Below are positions 17,370-25,797 of a stretch of DNA of 64,000 bases, in pieces (the first letter of the stretch is position 1; each line of letters starts with the position of its first letter). Origin of the DNA: Burkholderia lata (GTDB taxonomy: Bacteria; Pseudomonadota; Gammaproteobacteria; Burkholderiales; Burkholderiaceae); the NCBI RefSeq assembly GCF_902499335.1, contig NZ_CABVQK010000023.1, positions 26,282 through 90,281 of the forward strand. The letters run 5' to 3'. The notes beneath the pieces were generated by a model. The model did no database searches, had not been told where the DNA came from, and saw nothing but the letters and a program-made list of their open reading frames with translations. Position numbers and translations under genes: made by a program.

Positions 17370-18857
17370 ATGCCAAAGAAGTCTTTCCCCAATCAAGCAG
17401 CCGATCCGCATCGGCGGCAGTGGCTCAAGTACGCGGGTGCGTCAGCCGCTGCCGTGGGCACGCTCGCGATCGGCGCACGGCAGGCGAGCGCCGGCGAAGG
17501 CGGCACGTCCGGCAATCCGGGCGACGTGCTCGATGTGGTCATCATCGGCGCGGGGCTGGCCGGACTGACGGCCGCACGCGATTTGCGCCAGGCCGGTTGC
17601 GAATCGTTCGTGGTGCTCGAGGCGCGCGACCGCGTCGGCGGCCGGACCCTCAACTACAACGTGGAAGGCGGATACGTCACCGAGGTCGGCGGGCAATGGA
17701 TCGGGCCGGGCCAGACCGCCGTCGCGGATCTCGCGCGCGAGCTGGAGGTCGGCACGTTCCCGACTTACTACGAAGGCAAGACGGTCATCCTGGGTGGTGA
17801 AGGGCGCGCGACAGTCGACCTGAAGGGCACGTTCGGCACCGACGAAGCCATTGCCGCGAAGCTCAGCAAGATGTCGCGCGACGTGCCGTCGGGCGCGCCG
17901 TGGGCGTCGCCCCGGGTCGGCGAGCTGGACAAGCAGTCGGTTGGCGACTGGCTGGTGACGCAGGACATCAAGCCCGAGGACCGGGTGGGTTGGGAAGGCT
18001 CGTGCACGCTGTCCGGCGGCGTACCGCCGGCCCGGATGGGGCTGCTGCACTTCCTGTCGATGATCAATTCGGCGAGTTGCGACTATGCGCAGCTCGACTC
18101 CATCAAGCACAGCGCGCAGGAAACGCGCTTCATCGGCGGCTCGCAGGTTCTCAGCACGAAGATGGCCGGGCAACTGGGCGACAAGGTGCGCCTGTCGACC
18201 CCGGTTCGCAGGATCTCCAACTGGGATCGCGACATCGTCACGCTGCATACCGACCGCGGCGACTGGCGTGCGCGCAAGGTCATCATGGCCATTCATCCGG
18301 CCCTGTGCAACCAGGTGCGGTTCGAGCCGCCGTTGCCCGAGAAGCGCGCGTCGCTGCAGCGCGCGTGGCCTGCTCACTCGCCGGCGCGCAAGACCGCGAT
18401 GGTCTATCGGCGTCCGTTCTGGCGGGAGAAGGGGCTGAACGGCCATATCTTCCAGGCCGGCGGGCCGGTCATCTGGGCCTTCGACAATTCCCCGCCCGGC
18501 GGCGAGATCGGGATCATCAATGCATTCATCCGGAACGCGCTGGTGCCGACGGACCGCAAGGCCGCGCAACGCATGCTCGCGGAAATCTATGCGCAGGCGT
18601 GGGGCGATGACGCGTTGTCGCCCGTGTCGTACCACGACCACGACTGGAGCCGGGTCGACCCGTGGACGATCACGTGTGTTTCCGCGATTCCGCCGGGCTT
18701 CTGGAGCGCGCATGGCGCCGGGCTGCATTTGCCGTGCGGCAACCTGATCTGGTCGGGGACCGAAACCGCGAACATCTGGGCGGGCTACATGGATGGTGCC
18801 GTGCGGTCGGGCCACCAGGGCGCATTGCAGGCACTGAACGGCTTGCGCCGCGCATAG
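17370..18857 (+). CDS. Tat-exported flavin amine oxidase/dehydrogenase, copy 2
   Basis: This 495-residue paralogue of 12639-14117 has the same plan: Tat signal HRRQWLKYAGASAAAVGTLA (residues 14-33), FAD motif IIGAGLAGLTAARDL, EARDRVGGRTLN, central TYYEGKTVIL and C-terminal GTETANIWAGYMDGAVRSGH. The two proteins are similar throughout but differ across the substrate domain, so they may act on different amines or on successive intermediates. It is followed after 10 bases by its own diheme cytochrome c. The ATG at 17370 gives a compact Tat signal, but its ribosome site is weak and an earlier start cannot be excluded. It sits 180 bases after the copy B element. Confidence 0.9.
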   Translation: MPKKSFPNQAADPHRRQWLKYAGASAAAVGTLAIGARQASAGEGGTSGNPGDVLDVVIIGAGLAGLTAARDLRQAGCESFVVLEARDRVGGRTLNYNVEGGYVTEVGGQWIGPGQTAVADLARELEVGTFPTYYEGKTVILGGEGRATVDLKGTFGTDEAIAAKLSKMSRDVPSGAPWASPRVGELDKQSVGDWLVTQDIKPEDRVGWEGSCTLSGGVPPARMGLLHFLSMINSASCDYAQLDSIKHSAQETRFIGGSQVLSTKMAGQLGDKVRLSTPVRRISNWDRDIVTLHTDRGDWRARKVIMAIHPALCNQVRFEPPLPEKRASLQRAWPAHSPARKTAMVYRRPFWREKGLNGHIFQAGGPVIWAFDNSPPGGEIGIINAFIRNALVPTDRKAAQRMLAEIYAQAWGDDALSPVSYHDHDWSRVDPWTITCVSAIPPGFWSAHGAGLHLPCGNLIWSGTETANIWAGYMDGAVRSGHQGALQALNGLRRA

Positions 18858-18867
18858 GAGAGCCATC

Positions 18868-19524
18868 ATGAAAAAACGCATTGTGCTCGCCGTCGCGGGG
18901 CTCGTCGCCGTGTCGCTCGCCGTCTTCGGGCCGACCCTGCTGGATCTGTATCGCCTTCAACAGTTCGTATCCGCGTCGGAAGACGCCTACCGTGCCGACG
19001 GCGGCCCGTGGCCGCATCAGACCGATACCTGCCTCGGCTGTCATGGCGTCAAGGGCACTTCGCTCGAGCAGGGCTATCCGAGCCTCGCGGGGCAACCGGC
19101 GTCGTACGTGGCGGCCCAGCTTCACGACTTCGCGAGCGGCAAGCGCGTGAACCCGAACATGGCGCCGCTGGCGATGAGCCTGAGCGAGACCGAGATCCAG
19201 TCGCTGGCCGATTACTACGCACGGCAGCCGGCCCGCCGCAACCGCTACTTCGACGCGGATCCGCAACTGGCGGCGCAGGGCAGGCAACTGGTCGAGAAGG
19301 CGGCATGCGCCGCATGTCACGGCGCGCGCCTGACGGGCCAGGCGCAGTTCCCGCGTCTGGCGGGCCAGGGGCACGACTATCTGCTCAAGCAGATGGACGC
19401 GTTTGCCGCCGGCACGCGCACCGAAGCGACCGGCACGATGCAGCGCGTCACCGCTGCCTTGTCGCAGAAGGACCGTGAGGCCGTCGCCCAGTACCTGGCG
19501 AGTTTGAACCCGGAGAAGGAATGA
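18868..19524 (+). CDS. Diheme cytochrome c (c4-like)
   Basis: This 218-residue protein has an N-terminal signal/anchor (about 4-23) and two heme motifs, CLGCH (55-59) and CAACH (about 146-150), each in a domain with GYPSLAGQPASYV or FPRLAGQGHDYL. Distal methionines are plausible in NPNMAPLAM and ATGTMQRV. It should take electrons from the amine oxidase encoded 10 bases upstream. Compared with the paralogue at 14118-14993 it lacks the third, heme-less repeat. An AGGAG ribosome site precedes the ATG. The membrane-protein gene follows after 34 bases, so this is a three-gene operon. Confidence 0.92.
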   Translation: MKKRIVLAVAGLVAVSLAVFGPTLLDLYRLQQFVSASEDAYRADGGPWPHQTDTCLGCHGVKGTSLEQGYPSLAGQPASYVAAQLHDFASGKRVNPNMAPLAMSLSETEIQSLADYYARQPARRNRYFDADPQLAAQGRQLVEKAACAACHGARLTGQAQFPRLAGQGHDYLLKQMDAFAAGTRTEATGTMQRVTAALSQKDREAVAQYLASLNPEKE

Positions 19525-19558
19525 TGAACCGTATGCAATCGGAATGGAGTGTTTGATC

Positions 19559-20248
19559 ATGGACAGCAGATCGCTCGTGCTTTGCCTTGCCAGTGGGTTG
19601 CTGGCGACTACGACGGCCATCTACGGCTGCAAGTTTCTGAAGAAGCGGAACTACCTGCTCGGGATCGAGTGGCTGATCGTGACGGTTTCCTCGTCGAATG
19701 CGTTGATCTATTTCGCGACTCAGTACGAGACTTCGGGGCTCATCTCGCATTTTCTGGATGCGTTTTCACGGGGCTTCGGGATGCCGATCGTCGCCGTCGC
19801 GGGCCTGATGGCCGTGACGCGCGGCTACAAGCCCTCGGGGCGCCAGGATGTCTTGCTGTTCGGGATTTCGGTCGTCGGCACCGTCGTGCTCGTGTCCGGT
19901 CTCGTCGCCAAGGAGTTACCGTACTTCTATGTCGCGATGTGGGCATTGTTGACGATCTATCTCGCCGGTTTCGTCCGGAAATTGCTGGCGGCCGGCGAGC
20001 GGTTCCATGCGATGACTTCAACTATTGCAATGGTGACGTCGTTCGCGATCGCGTGCATCTACGATTTCTATCCGATCCCGGGAGACGCACACAACGTCGT
20101 GCTCAATTTCTATGTGCTGGCGCTGGTGACGTGGTCCTACCTGACGGTCGTGCTCTATTACGCCTACTGCGCGCTGGAGCGAGCAGCCCAGGCGCATGAC
20201 GCCAGCCGGTTCCGCTCGACACGGAATGCGGGTCGTCGTCTCGCGTAA
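19559..20248 (+). CDS. Seven-helix membrane protein, copy 2
   Basis: This 229-residue protein is homologous to the membrane protein at 11192-11890 over its full length. Shared blocks are HFLDAFSRGFGMP, LPYFYVAMWALL, FHAMTSTIAMV and YYAYCALER. The two helix-embedded histidines (about 64 and 151) are conserved. The family is unknown to me. Here it is the last gene of the operon, while in the other copy it is the first, so it stays with the oxidase and cytochrome after rearrangement. That association suggests a dedicated partner, for instance an electron conduit or a transporter for the amine. The C-terminal tail is Arg-rich. ATG at 19559; an earlier in-frame ATG at 19544 is less likely. Confidence 0.65.
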   Translation: MDSRSLVLCLASGLLATTTAIYGCKFLKKRNYLLGIEWLIVTVSSSNALIYFATQYETSGLISHFLDAFSRGFGMPIVAVAGLMAVTRGYKPSGRQDVLLFGISVVGTVVLVSGLVAKELPYFYVAMWALLTIYLAGFVRKLLAAGERFHAMTSTIAMVTSFAIACIYDFYPIPGDAHNVVLNFYVLALVTWSYLTVVLYYAYCALERAAQAHDASRFRSTRNAGRRLA

Positions 20249-20692
20249 GCGCACGGCGGTACGCATCGGGACGATGGCGGTGCTCGGTGACACCCGCCGG
20301 GGACGGCCATCGAGTCGCCGGACCGTGCCGGGCTGAATCGCTCCGGGACGTATGGCGGCCGGCGGCGTGCGTGGCCGGCGGTGTGCCGGAGCGGCGCGCG
20401 TGGACATCGGCCCTCGCGTATCCATGAATCTTCATGGGGTGGTTTCGACATCGATACTTCGTCAACCTGAATACATCGTTATCCGAATTTATTTTGGATT
20501 GACGGGTATCGGGATGGGGCAGGCATCGACGCGTGAAGGGCGTCGAGTAATCGTCACATGAAAGAGGGGCGTTTGCCCCTCGTCTGATCTTTCGTTGGGC
20601 TCGTCAAGCGGCGCGCCAGCCGGCGCGTGGCCTCGCACGGCCGGTGGCAGAGCGGCCGTCGTCCCACTTGATCCACGCATGGAATCCGCACC
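20249..20692. other. Intergenic stretch without a supported gene
   Basis: No convincing coding frame is seen. It holds one hairpin at 20564-20581 and an AT-rich patch at 20450-20505. The repeated element copy C begins at its right edge. Confidence 0.4.
20564..20581 (+). terminator. Hairpin, possible terminator of the second amine-oxidase operon
   Basis: GAGGGGC-GTTT-GCCCCTC is a perfect 7-bp stem about 315 bases after the membrane-protein stop. Only scattered Ts follow (CGTCTGATCTTT), so termination would be weak. Confidence 0.45.
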
Positions 20693-20745
20693 GGGAATAC
20701 CCTCTCTTTTTATTTCGTTCTAAATTTATCATCATTACCTAACAT
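20693..20745 (+). promoter_or_regulatory. Repeated upstream element, copy C (divergent)
   Basis: GGGAATACCCTCTCTTTTTA at 20693-20712 parallels copy A (GGGAATACCCTG plus T-run). TTATCATCATTACCTAACAT begins 27 bases after the CCC, against 29-30 in copies A and B. It precedes the dioxygenase gene by about 80 bases. The stem is only 3 bp here, which argues that the sequence rather than a strong RNA hairpin is what is conserved. Confidence 0.5.
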
Positions 20746-20821
20746 TGTTATTCCGAACTACTTTTGACGCACGACCGGGCACCCGTCAGCAGAGCGGGTG
20801 CGAACCAACAGGAGGTGACAG

Positions 20822-21655
20822 ATGGACGATGTCAAGCGCAAGGCTTTCGCAGAGGACGGTGCGGTTCTGATCGAAGGTCTGTTGAACGAGGAACAACTGG
20901 CTCAATGCCGGCTCGCGTTCGACTGGGGGATTGAAAATCCGGGACCGATGGCGTCGAGTATGCTCGACGGCACCGATTTCCGGTCGCATGTCGACAACGC
21001 GAATCCGTACGCGAAGGAACGGCTCGACGAGCTGGTCGGCACGCTGCCGCTCGGCCGGTTGTTCGCCGACCTGTGGGGATCGAAGCACGCGTGGTATTTC
21101 GCCGAGGAACTCTTTCTGAAGCAAGGCGGCAAGGGCGCGCGCTCGTTGTGGCATCAGGACACCTCGTACCTGCCGTGGTCCGGGATGCACTTCGGCAACG
21201 CGTGGATCAGTTTCGAGGCGGTCCCCAAGCGCAACGCGCTGGAAATCGTCAGGGGCTCGCATCGTGGCGTGCGTCATGACGGCACCACGTTCCAGAACGC
21301 CGACGATCCCACCGAGCCGCTGCACGGCGGCGGCATCTGGCCGCGGATGCCGGACATCGAAGCCGAGCGCCGTGCCGATCCCGGCAAGTACGACATCCTT
21401 TCGTGGGCCACGCAGCCGGGCGACGTCCTGCTGCTGCACCCCGGCGTGCTGCACGGCGGCGGCGTGGTCGACCCGGCTTTTCCCGATCGCCACACCCTCG
21501 TGCTGCGCTTCTTCGGCGACGACGCCACGTTCAGCCCGCTGCCGGACAACAGTGCGTCCGGCTTTACGCCGGCGGGGATCCTGTTCGTCGAGGAAATCGC
21601 GTCATTGAAGGCGGGCGACCCGTTTCGCGCGCCGTGTTTCCGTCAACTCATCTGA
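20822..21655 (+). CDS. Phytanoyl-CoA dioxygenase-family Fe(II)/2-oxoglutarate oxygenase
   Basis: This 277-residue protein has the PhyH fold markers: iron ligands His111 and Asp113 in WHQDTSY, the distal histidine in LLLHPGVLHGGGV (about 205), and a following arginine in DRHTLVLRFFGDD for 2-oxoglutarate. Members hydroxylate lipids, acyl-CoAs or small natural products. Position ahead of a RidA-like gene and the DUF1329/DUF1302/MmpL set suggests hydroxylation of a hydrophobic or amine substrate during its breakdown. An AGGAGGTGACAG ribosome site precedes the ATG. The RidA-like gene starts 18 bases after the stop, so the two are cotranscribed. Confidence 0.88.
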   Translation: MDDVKRKAFAEDGAVLIEGLLNEEQLAQCRLAFDWGIENPGPMASSMLDGTDFRSHVDNANPYAKERLDELVGTLPLGRLFADLWGSKHAWYFAEELFLKQGGKGARSLWHQDTSYLPWSGMHFGNAWISFEAVPKRNALEIVRGSHRGVRHDGTTFQNADDPTEPLHGGGIWPRMPDIEAERRADPGKYDILSWATQPGDVLLLHPGVLHGGGVVDPAFPDRHTLVLRFFGDDATFSPLPDNSASGFTPAGILFVEEIASLKAGDPFRAPCFRQLI

Positions 21656-21673
21656 ATCCGGAGGATTCCCGTC

Positions 21674-22087
21674 ATGGCAACAACCAGCAAGCGTCAACCG
21701 ATCATTCCACCCGGGTTCAAGGCGTGGTACGACACCTATCACTTCGCCCCGGCAACGCGGGTGGGCGACACGATCTGGGTCTCCGGCCAGGTCGGAATCG
21801 GCGCGGACATGAGGCCGGGTGACGGCGTGCAGGCTCAGGCACGGATCGCGTTCGAATCGCTGAAGGCGATTCTGGTCGAGGCGGGCGCGAGTCTTGCCGA
21901 CGTGGTGGAGCTGACGACTTTTCATACGGATCTGCGCGCGGAGGTCGAAGCCTTCGGCGCGGTGAAGGACGAATACTTCCCGGATCGCTACCCGTCGTGG
22001 ACAGCGGTCGGGGTGACGCAGCTCGCGCTGCCCGAGCTGTGCGTCGAAGTGCGGGCGGTGGCAGTGGCCGGGTCGGGCGCGCTTTGA
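21674..22087 (+). CDS. RidA/YjgF-family protein lacking the catalytic arginine
   Basis: This 137-residue protein follows the RidA fold: VSGQVGIGADMRPGDGVQAQ, FESLKAILVEAGASLADVVE, TTFHTDLR, then YPSWTAVGVTQLALPELCVE. True RidA imine/enamine deaminases have an arginine at the position where this protein has tryptophan (PSW in place of P.R). It therefore belongs with the non-archetypal Rid subfamilies, whose roles are mostly unproven but which often sit in degradation operons. Given the nearby amine oxidases, it might handle an imine intermediate by another mechanism or act as a binding protein. GGAGG lies upstream of the ATG. Confidence 0.88.
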   Translation: MATTSKRQPIIPPGFKAWYDTYHFAPATRVGDTIWVSGQVGIGADMRPGDGVQAQARIAFESLKAILVEAGASLADVVELTTFHTDLRAEVEAFGAVKDEYFPDRYPSWTAVGVTQLALPELCVEVRAVAVAGSGAL

Positions 22088-22447
22088 GCCGGTTGTCGCA
22101 CCGTTAGTTCGGGCGGGGCGGCGGCCGCGAAGAAAGGAACGGTTCGCAGCCGCCGCATCCGGCACTCGAGGATCGTTCGGCCGGATGTGGCGAGCCCCCG
22201 AACCGGAGATGGATGGGGCGCGTATGGATTGAAGCAAGTCGGGCATCAGAACACGCAATATATTTCGGATGACTTACAACATGACGTGTATCGGCGAACC
22301 TCATGCCGGACGCGTCGCGATCGCGAAAGTCTCGCGAAGTCTGGCCAGGGGGCGGTGCATTCACCGCGCGAAACCGCAACGAAACGAACACCTGTCGCCC
22401 GCCAGCCGCGCAACCGGTGAATGAAAGCAGAGTCTCGGAAGGAGAGC
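22088..22447. promoter_or_regulatory. 360-base gap before the DUF1329 gene; likely internal promoter
   Basis: An AT-rich patch at 22250-22290 (AATATATTTCGGATGACTTAC) lies here; GATGACTTACAACATG faintly resembles the ACCTA box of copies A-D, but no AGGG/CCCT dyad precedes it. No gene is seen. Confidence 0.35.
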
Positions 22448-23812
22448 ATGATGAAGAAGCATACGATCGGAGCCGTGTCCGCAATCGCGGCTGCGTTGCT
22501 GATGATGGCCGGAAGCGCGATGGCCGACGATCTCACCCCCATGGGCGCCGAACGCGGCGCGAACAAGGACGGTTCGATTCCTGCTTTTGCCGGCAGACAG
22601 GAGCCGCAATCAGGCTGGGAATACGGCAAGACACGGGGCGATTTCTGGAAGCACCGGAACGAGAAGCCGCTTTATTCGATCGATGCCGCGAACGTCGACA
22701 AGTACGCGAGCATGCTGTCGCCCGGCCAGGTCGCCTTGATCAAGCAGCGCAAGGGCTACCGGATGGACGTCTATCCGTCGCACCGCGAGTGCCAGCTGCC
22801 GGATTTCGCCGAGCAGAACACGAAGGCCAACCTGACGGCCGCGAAGCTCGCGTCGGACGGAGAGACGCTCGAGGCGGCAGTCCTGCCCGGCGTGCCGTTT
22901 CCCCAGCCGAAGACCGGCGCCGAGGCGATCCTGAACTACGAGAACCGGTATCGGGGCATCGGCATCGAATGGCCGCTGGACGTCACGACCATTTCGCCGC
23001 GTCCGGGCGGCGGAGAATGGATCGACGCGATCGGCCCGCAGGTCTTCCATTTCCCGTCGGGCAAGACGGGCAAGAACGCGCCGAAGGACGTCGACCAGCT
23101 CAGCCTGGCCGCGTATTTCTCGGCCACCTCACCGGCTGCGCTGGCCGGGCAGGCATTCGTGCAGCGCCAGTATTTCAACAAGGATTCGGAAACCTACTAC
23201 TACTTTCCCGGCCAGCGCCGCGTGAGACGCATGCCGGCCTACACGCACGACGCACCGCTGATCGGTTTCGAGAACCAGTATCTGATCGACGAAGCCAACA
23301 TGTTCAACGGCTCGATCGACCGGTTCAGCTGGAAGCTCGTCGGCAAGCGCGACATGCTCGTGCCGTATAACGCCTTCGGCATGTACAAGTTCAAGAGCAA
23401 GCTGCATGACGTCGCCACGCCTGACGGCATCGCGTCGGCGAACCGGCGCTACGAGATGCATCGCGTGTGGGTCGTCGAGGCGACGGTCAAGCCGAGTGCG
23501 CGTCACGTCGCATCGAAGAAGGTGTTCTACCTGGACGAGGACAGCTGGCTCGCGCTCGTCGGAGAGGACTATGACGCGCAGGGCAAGCTGTGGAAGGTGC
23601 GCGAGAGCTACCCGATTCCGGTCTGGGAGCTGGGCGGCGCGTGCGACAACGAGCCGATGGCGCAGTACGACGTGCTGAACGGGCGCTACGTGTTCGATTC
23701 GTCGACGATCGGCCAGGGCAAGGATATTCGCTGGCACCAGGAGAACAGCGATCCGCACTTCAAGTCCGATTTCTTCACGGCGGAATCGCTGAGATCGGTC
23801 AGCGAACGCTGA
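22448..23812 (+). CDS. DUF1329 periplasmic lipid-handling-type protein
   Basis: This 454-residue exported protein has a signal peptide (MMKKHTIGAVSAIAAALLMM, cleavage near AMA-DD). DUF1329 proteins have a LolA/LppX-like, lipid-binding-type fold. Visible family blocks include LTPMGAERGANKDGSIPAF, a central RRVRRMPAYTHDAP, and YEMHRVWVVEATVK.SARH and YDAQGKLWKVRES near the end. The protein is expected to carry a hydrophobic molecule across the periplasm together with the DUF1302 outer-membrane protein and the MmpL-like transporter encoded next; these families commonly sit together. Adjacent ATGs at 22448 and 22451 follow GGAG; the second has the better spacing. Direction of transport cannot be told from sequence. 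Confidence 0.85.
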   Translation: MMKKHTIGAVSAIAAALLMMAGSAMADDLTPMGAERGANKDGSIPAFAGRQEPQSGWEYGKTRGDFWKHRNEKPLYSIDAANVDKYASMLSPGQVALIKQRKGYRMDVYPSHRECQLPDFAEQNTKANLTAAKLASDGETLEAAVLPGVPFPQPKTGAEAILNYENRYRGIGIEWPLDVTTISPRPGGGEWIDAIGPQVFHFPSGKTGKNAPKDVDQLSLAAYFSATSPAALAGQAFVQRQYFNKDSETYYYFPGQRRVRRMPAYTHDAPLIGFENQYLIDEANMFNGSIDRFSWKLVGKRDMLVPYNAFGMYKFKSKLHDVATPDGIASANRRYEMHRVWVVEATVKPSARHVASKKVFYLDEDSWLALVGEDYDAQGKLWKVRESYPIPVWELGGACDNEPMAQYDVLNGRYVFDSSTIGQGKDIRWHQENSDPHFKSDFFTAESLRSVSER

Positions 23813-23892
23813 TTGCCGTAGTCATATAAAAAGAATGGGTCCGACGTGCGCGCTCGCGCCGTCGGCATCGGGTCTGGAGATGGGGTAGGGCG

Positions 23893-25734
23893 ATGAAAGC
23901 AAGCAACATAGTTAGGCATACTACGGTGTCGATTGCAATGCTGGGTGCGGCGACATCGACTGCGTACGGGTACGATTTCACGCTCGGGGACGGCAGCGTC
24001 CAGGGGTCGTGGGTGACCAATCTCACCGCGGGCGGCGGGATCCGGACCAAGAGTCCAAGCTGCTCGCTGACCGGGGATCCGAACGCGTACGGTTGCGGCG
24101 CGGCCGCCAATACGAATCAGTGGGGCTATGGCGACGAAGGCGATCTGAACTACCGCAAGGGGCAGCCGTTCAGCACCTACGTGAGTGCGACCAGCGAGCT
24201 GCTGCTGAAGATGCCGAGCGAAGGGCTCAAGTTCATGGTGCGCGGCACCGGCATGTACGACTTCCTTGCCGGCAGAACGGCCAGGACGCCGCTGTCGAGC
24301 ACGGCCGCCGCGCAGGTGGTGTACAACGCGCAACTGCTCGATCTGTGGGCGCAGAAGGATTTCACGATCGACGGGCACAGCGCGCACGTCCGGCTCGGCA
24401 ACCAGGTGATCAACTGGGGCGAGAGCATGTTCGCGCAGAGCGGCATCAACGCGACCAACTCGCTCGACACGCAGAAACTGCTGATCCCGGGCTCGCAGCT
24501 CAAGCAGGCGCTGCTGCCGGCGCCGATGCTGAGCCTTGCGGCCGATCTGTCCCACGGCTTCAGCACCGAGGCCTACTACCAGTTCCAGTGGAACGGCAAC
24601 CGCTTTCCGCCGGTCGGGTCGTACTGGTCGCTGGCGAACGTCATCGGCCGCGGCGCCGAACCGTTCACGATCAACGCGAACAACCCGAACCTGGCCGGCC
24701 CAGGGGTGGGCACGATCGCCAATGCGATCGGCGGCGGGGCCGCCGCCGGCAACCAGGACACGCTGAACGCGATCAAGAACGGGCTCGTGAACGGCGCGTT
24801 CGCCGGGCCGCCGTTCAACGACCTCGGCATTCCGGTCACCACGCAGCTGCCCGCGAAATACCGGCCGCAGTTCGGCGTGAAGTTCAATTATTCGCCGCGC
24901 GCGTTCGATGCGAACTTCGCGTTCTACTACCTGAACTACACGGATAAATCGCCGGTGCTGTCGACGCTGGCCAACGGCACCGCGCAGTGGTCGTATCTGC
25001 AGAACCGGCAGCTGTTCGGCGCGAGCGCGAACTTCGGGGTCGGGCCGTGGGCGATCGGCACCGAGTTGTCGTACCGGCCGCGCGATGCGGTCGCGCTGTC
25101 GAGCTGCTACGGCGCGGGCGGCCCGACCGACCTGATCACGAACGGCGTGCAGGGTGTCAACTGCCAGCAGTGGGCCGACAAGAAGAAGTTGCAGCTCGAC
25201 GTCAACGGGATACTCGCCCTGACGCGCAGCGAGTATCCGTTCCTGAAGCTGATCGCCGCGGATTCCGCGACGCTGACCTGGGAACTCACGTGGATCTACT
25301 ACCCGGGCCTCGGTTCGGACGTCACGCGCACGGTTGACGGGCAGCCGGTCACGCAGGTGCCGGCAACCGGCTATTTCCCGTGGCTGAACAACAACTCGGG
25401 CCTCGGCTACCCGATCACGCAGGGGCAGGGCACGTCGAGTTCGGTGGGCGCGACGATCGACTTCAACTGGACCTATGACGGTTCGCTGATTCCCGGCTGG
25501 CAGGTGACGCCGGGCGTGACGTTCAGCACCGGCCTGTACGGCTACACGCCGACCTTCACCGCGAACTACATGCAGGGCGCGAAGTCGGTCAACGTCTACG
25601 TGCTGTTCAACCACAATCCGCCGAAGTGGCAGGCGGGTATCAACTTCGCGGCGTTCTTCGGCGGCCATCAGTCGGTGGGGAATCCGTATGCGGATCGCAA
25701 TTTCGTCGGTGTGTTTGCTACCCGGAACTTCTGA
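23893..25734 (+). CDS. DUF1302 outer-membrane porin-like protein
   Basis: This 613-residue protein starts with a signal peptide (cleavage near TAYGYDFT) and is rich in alternating, aromatic beta-strands ending with a C-terminal phenylalanine (FVGVFATRNF), the outer-membrane barrel signature. Typical DUF1302 blocks are VRLGNQVINWGESMF, the SAEAYYQFQWN-like stretch, and the ending AGINFAAFFGGH. It probably lets a hydrophobic compound cross the outer membrane, working with the DUF1329 protein encoded 80 bases upstream. A GC hairpin (CCGACG/CGTCGG) lies in the gap before it. The partners make uptake of a growth substrate more likely than efflux, but this is inference. Confidence 0.88.
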   Translation: MKASNIVRHTTVSIAMLGAATSTAYGYDFTLGDGSVQGSWVTNLTAGGGIRTKSPSCSLTGDPNAYGCGAAANTNQWGYGDEGDLNYRKGQPFSTYVSATSELLLKMPSEGLKFMVRGTGMYDFLAGRTARTPLSSTAAAQVVYNAQLLDLWAQKDFTIDGHSAHVRLGNQVINWGESMFAQSGINATNSLDTQKLLIPGSQLKQALLPAPMLSLAADLSHGFSTEAYYQFQWNGNRFPPVGSYWSLANVIGRGAEPFTINANNPNLAGPGVGTIANAIGGGAAAGNQDTLNAIKNGLVNGAFAGPPFNDLGIPVTTQLPAKYRPQFGVKFNYSPRAFDANFAFYYLNYTDKSPVLSTLANGTAQWSYLQNRQLFGASANFGVGPWAIGTELSYRPRDAVALSSCYGAGGPTDLITNGVQGVNCQQWADKKKLQLDVNGILALTRSEYPFLKLIAADSATLTWELTWIYYPGLGSDVTRTVDGQPVTQVPATGYFPWLNNNSGLGYPITQGQGTSSSVGATIDFNWTYDGSLIPGWQVTPGVTFSTGLYGYTPTFTANYMQGAKSVNVYVLFNHNPPKWQAGINFAAFFGGHQSVGNPYADRNFVGVFATRNF

Positions 25735-25797
25735 CGGGTGCAAGCGGGAGCGAGTGCGCGTGTCGGGCATCGCCGGAAAACATGAAGGGGTCATGCA

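Noticed and set aside
22250..22290. A fifth copy of the dyad/box element before the DUF1329 gene
   Set aside because: GATGACTTACAACATG resembles the ACCTA box only loosely and no AGGG/CCCT dyad precedes it.
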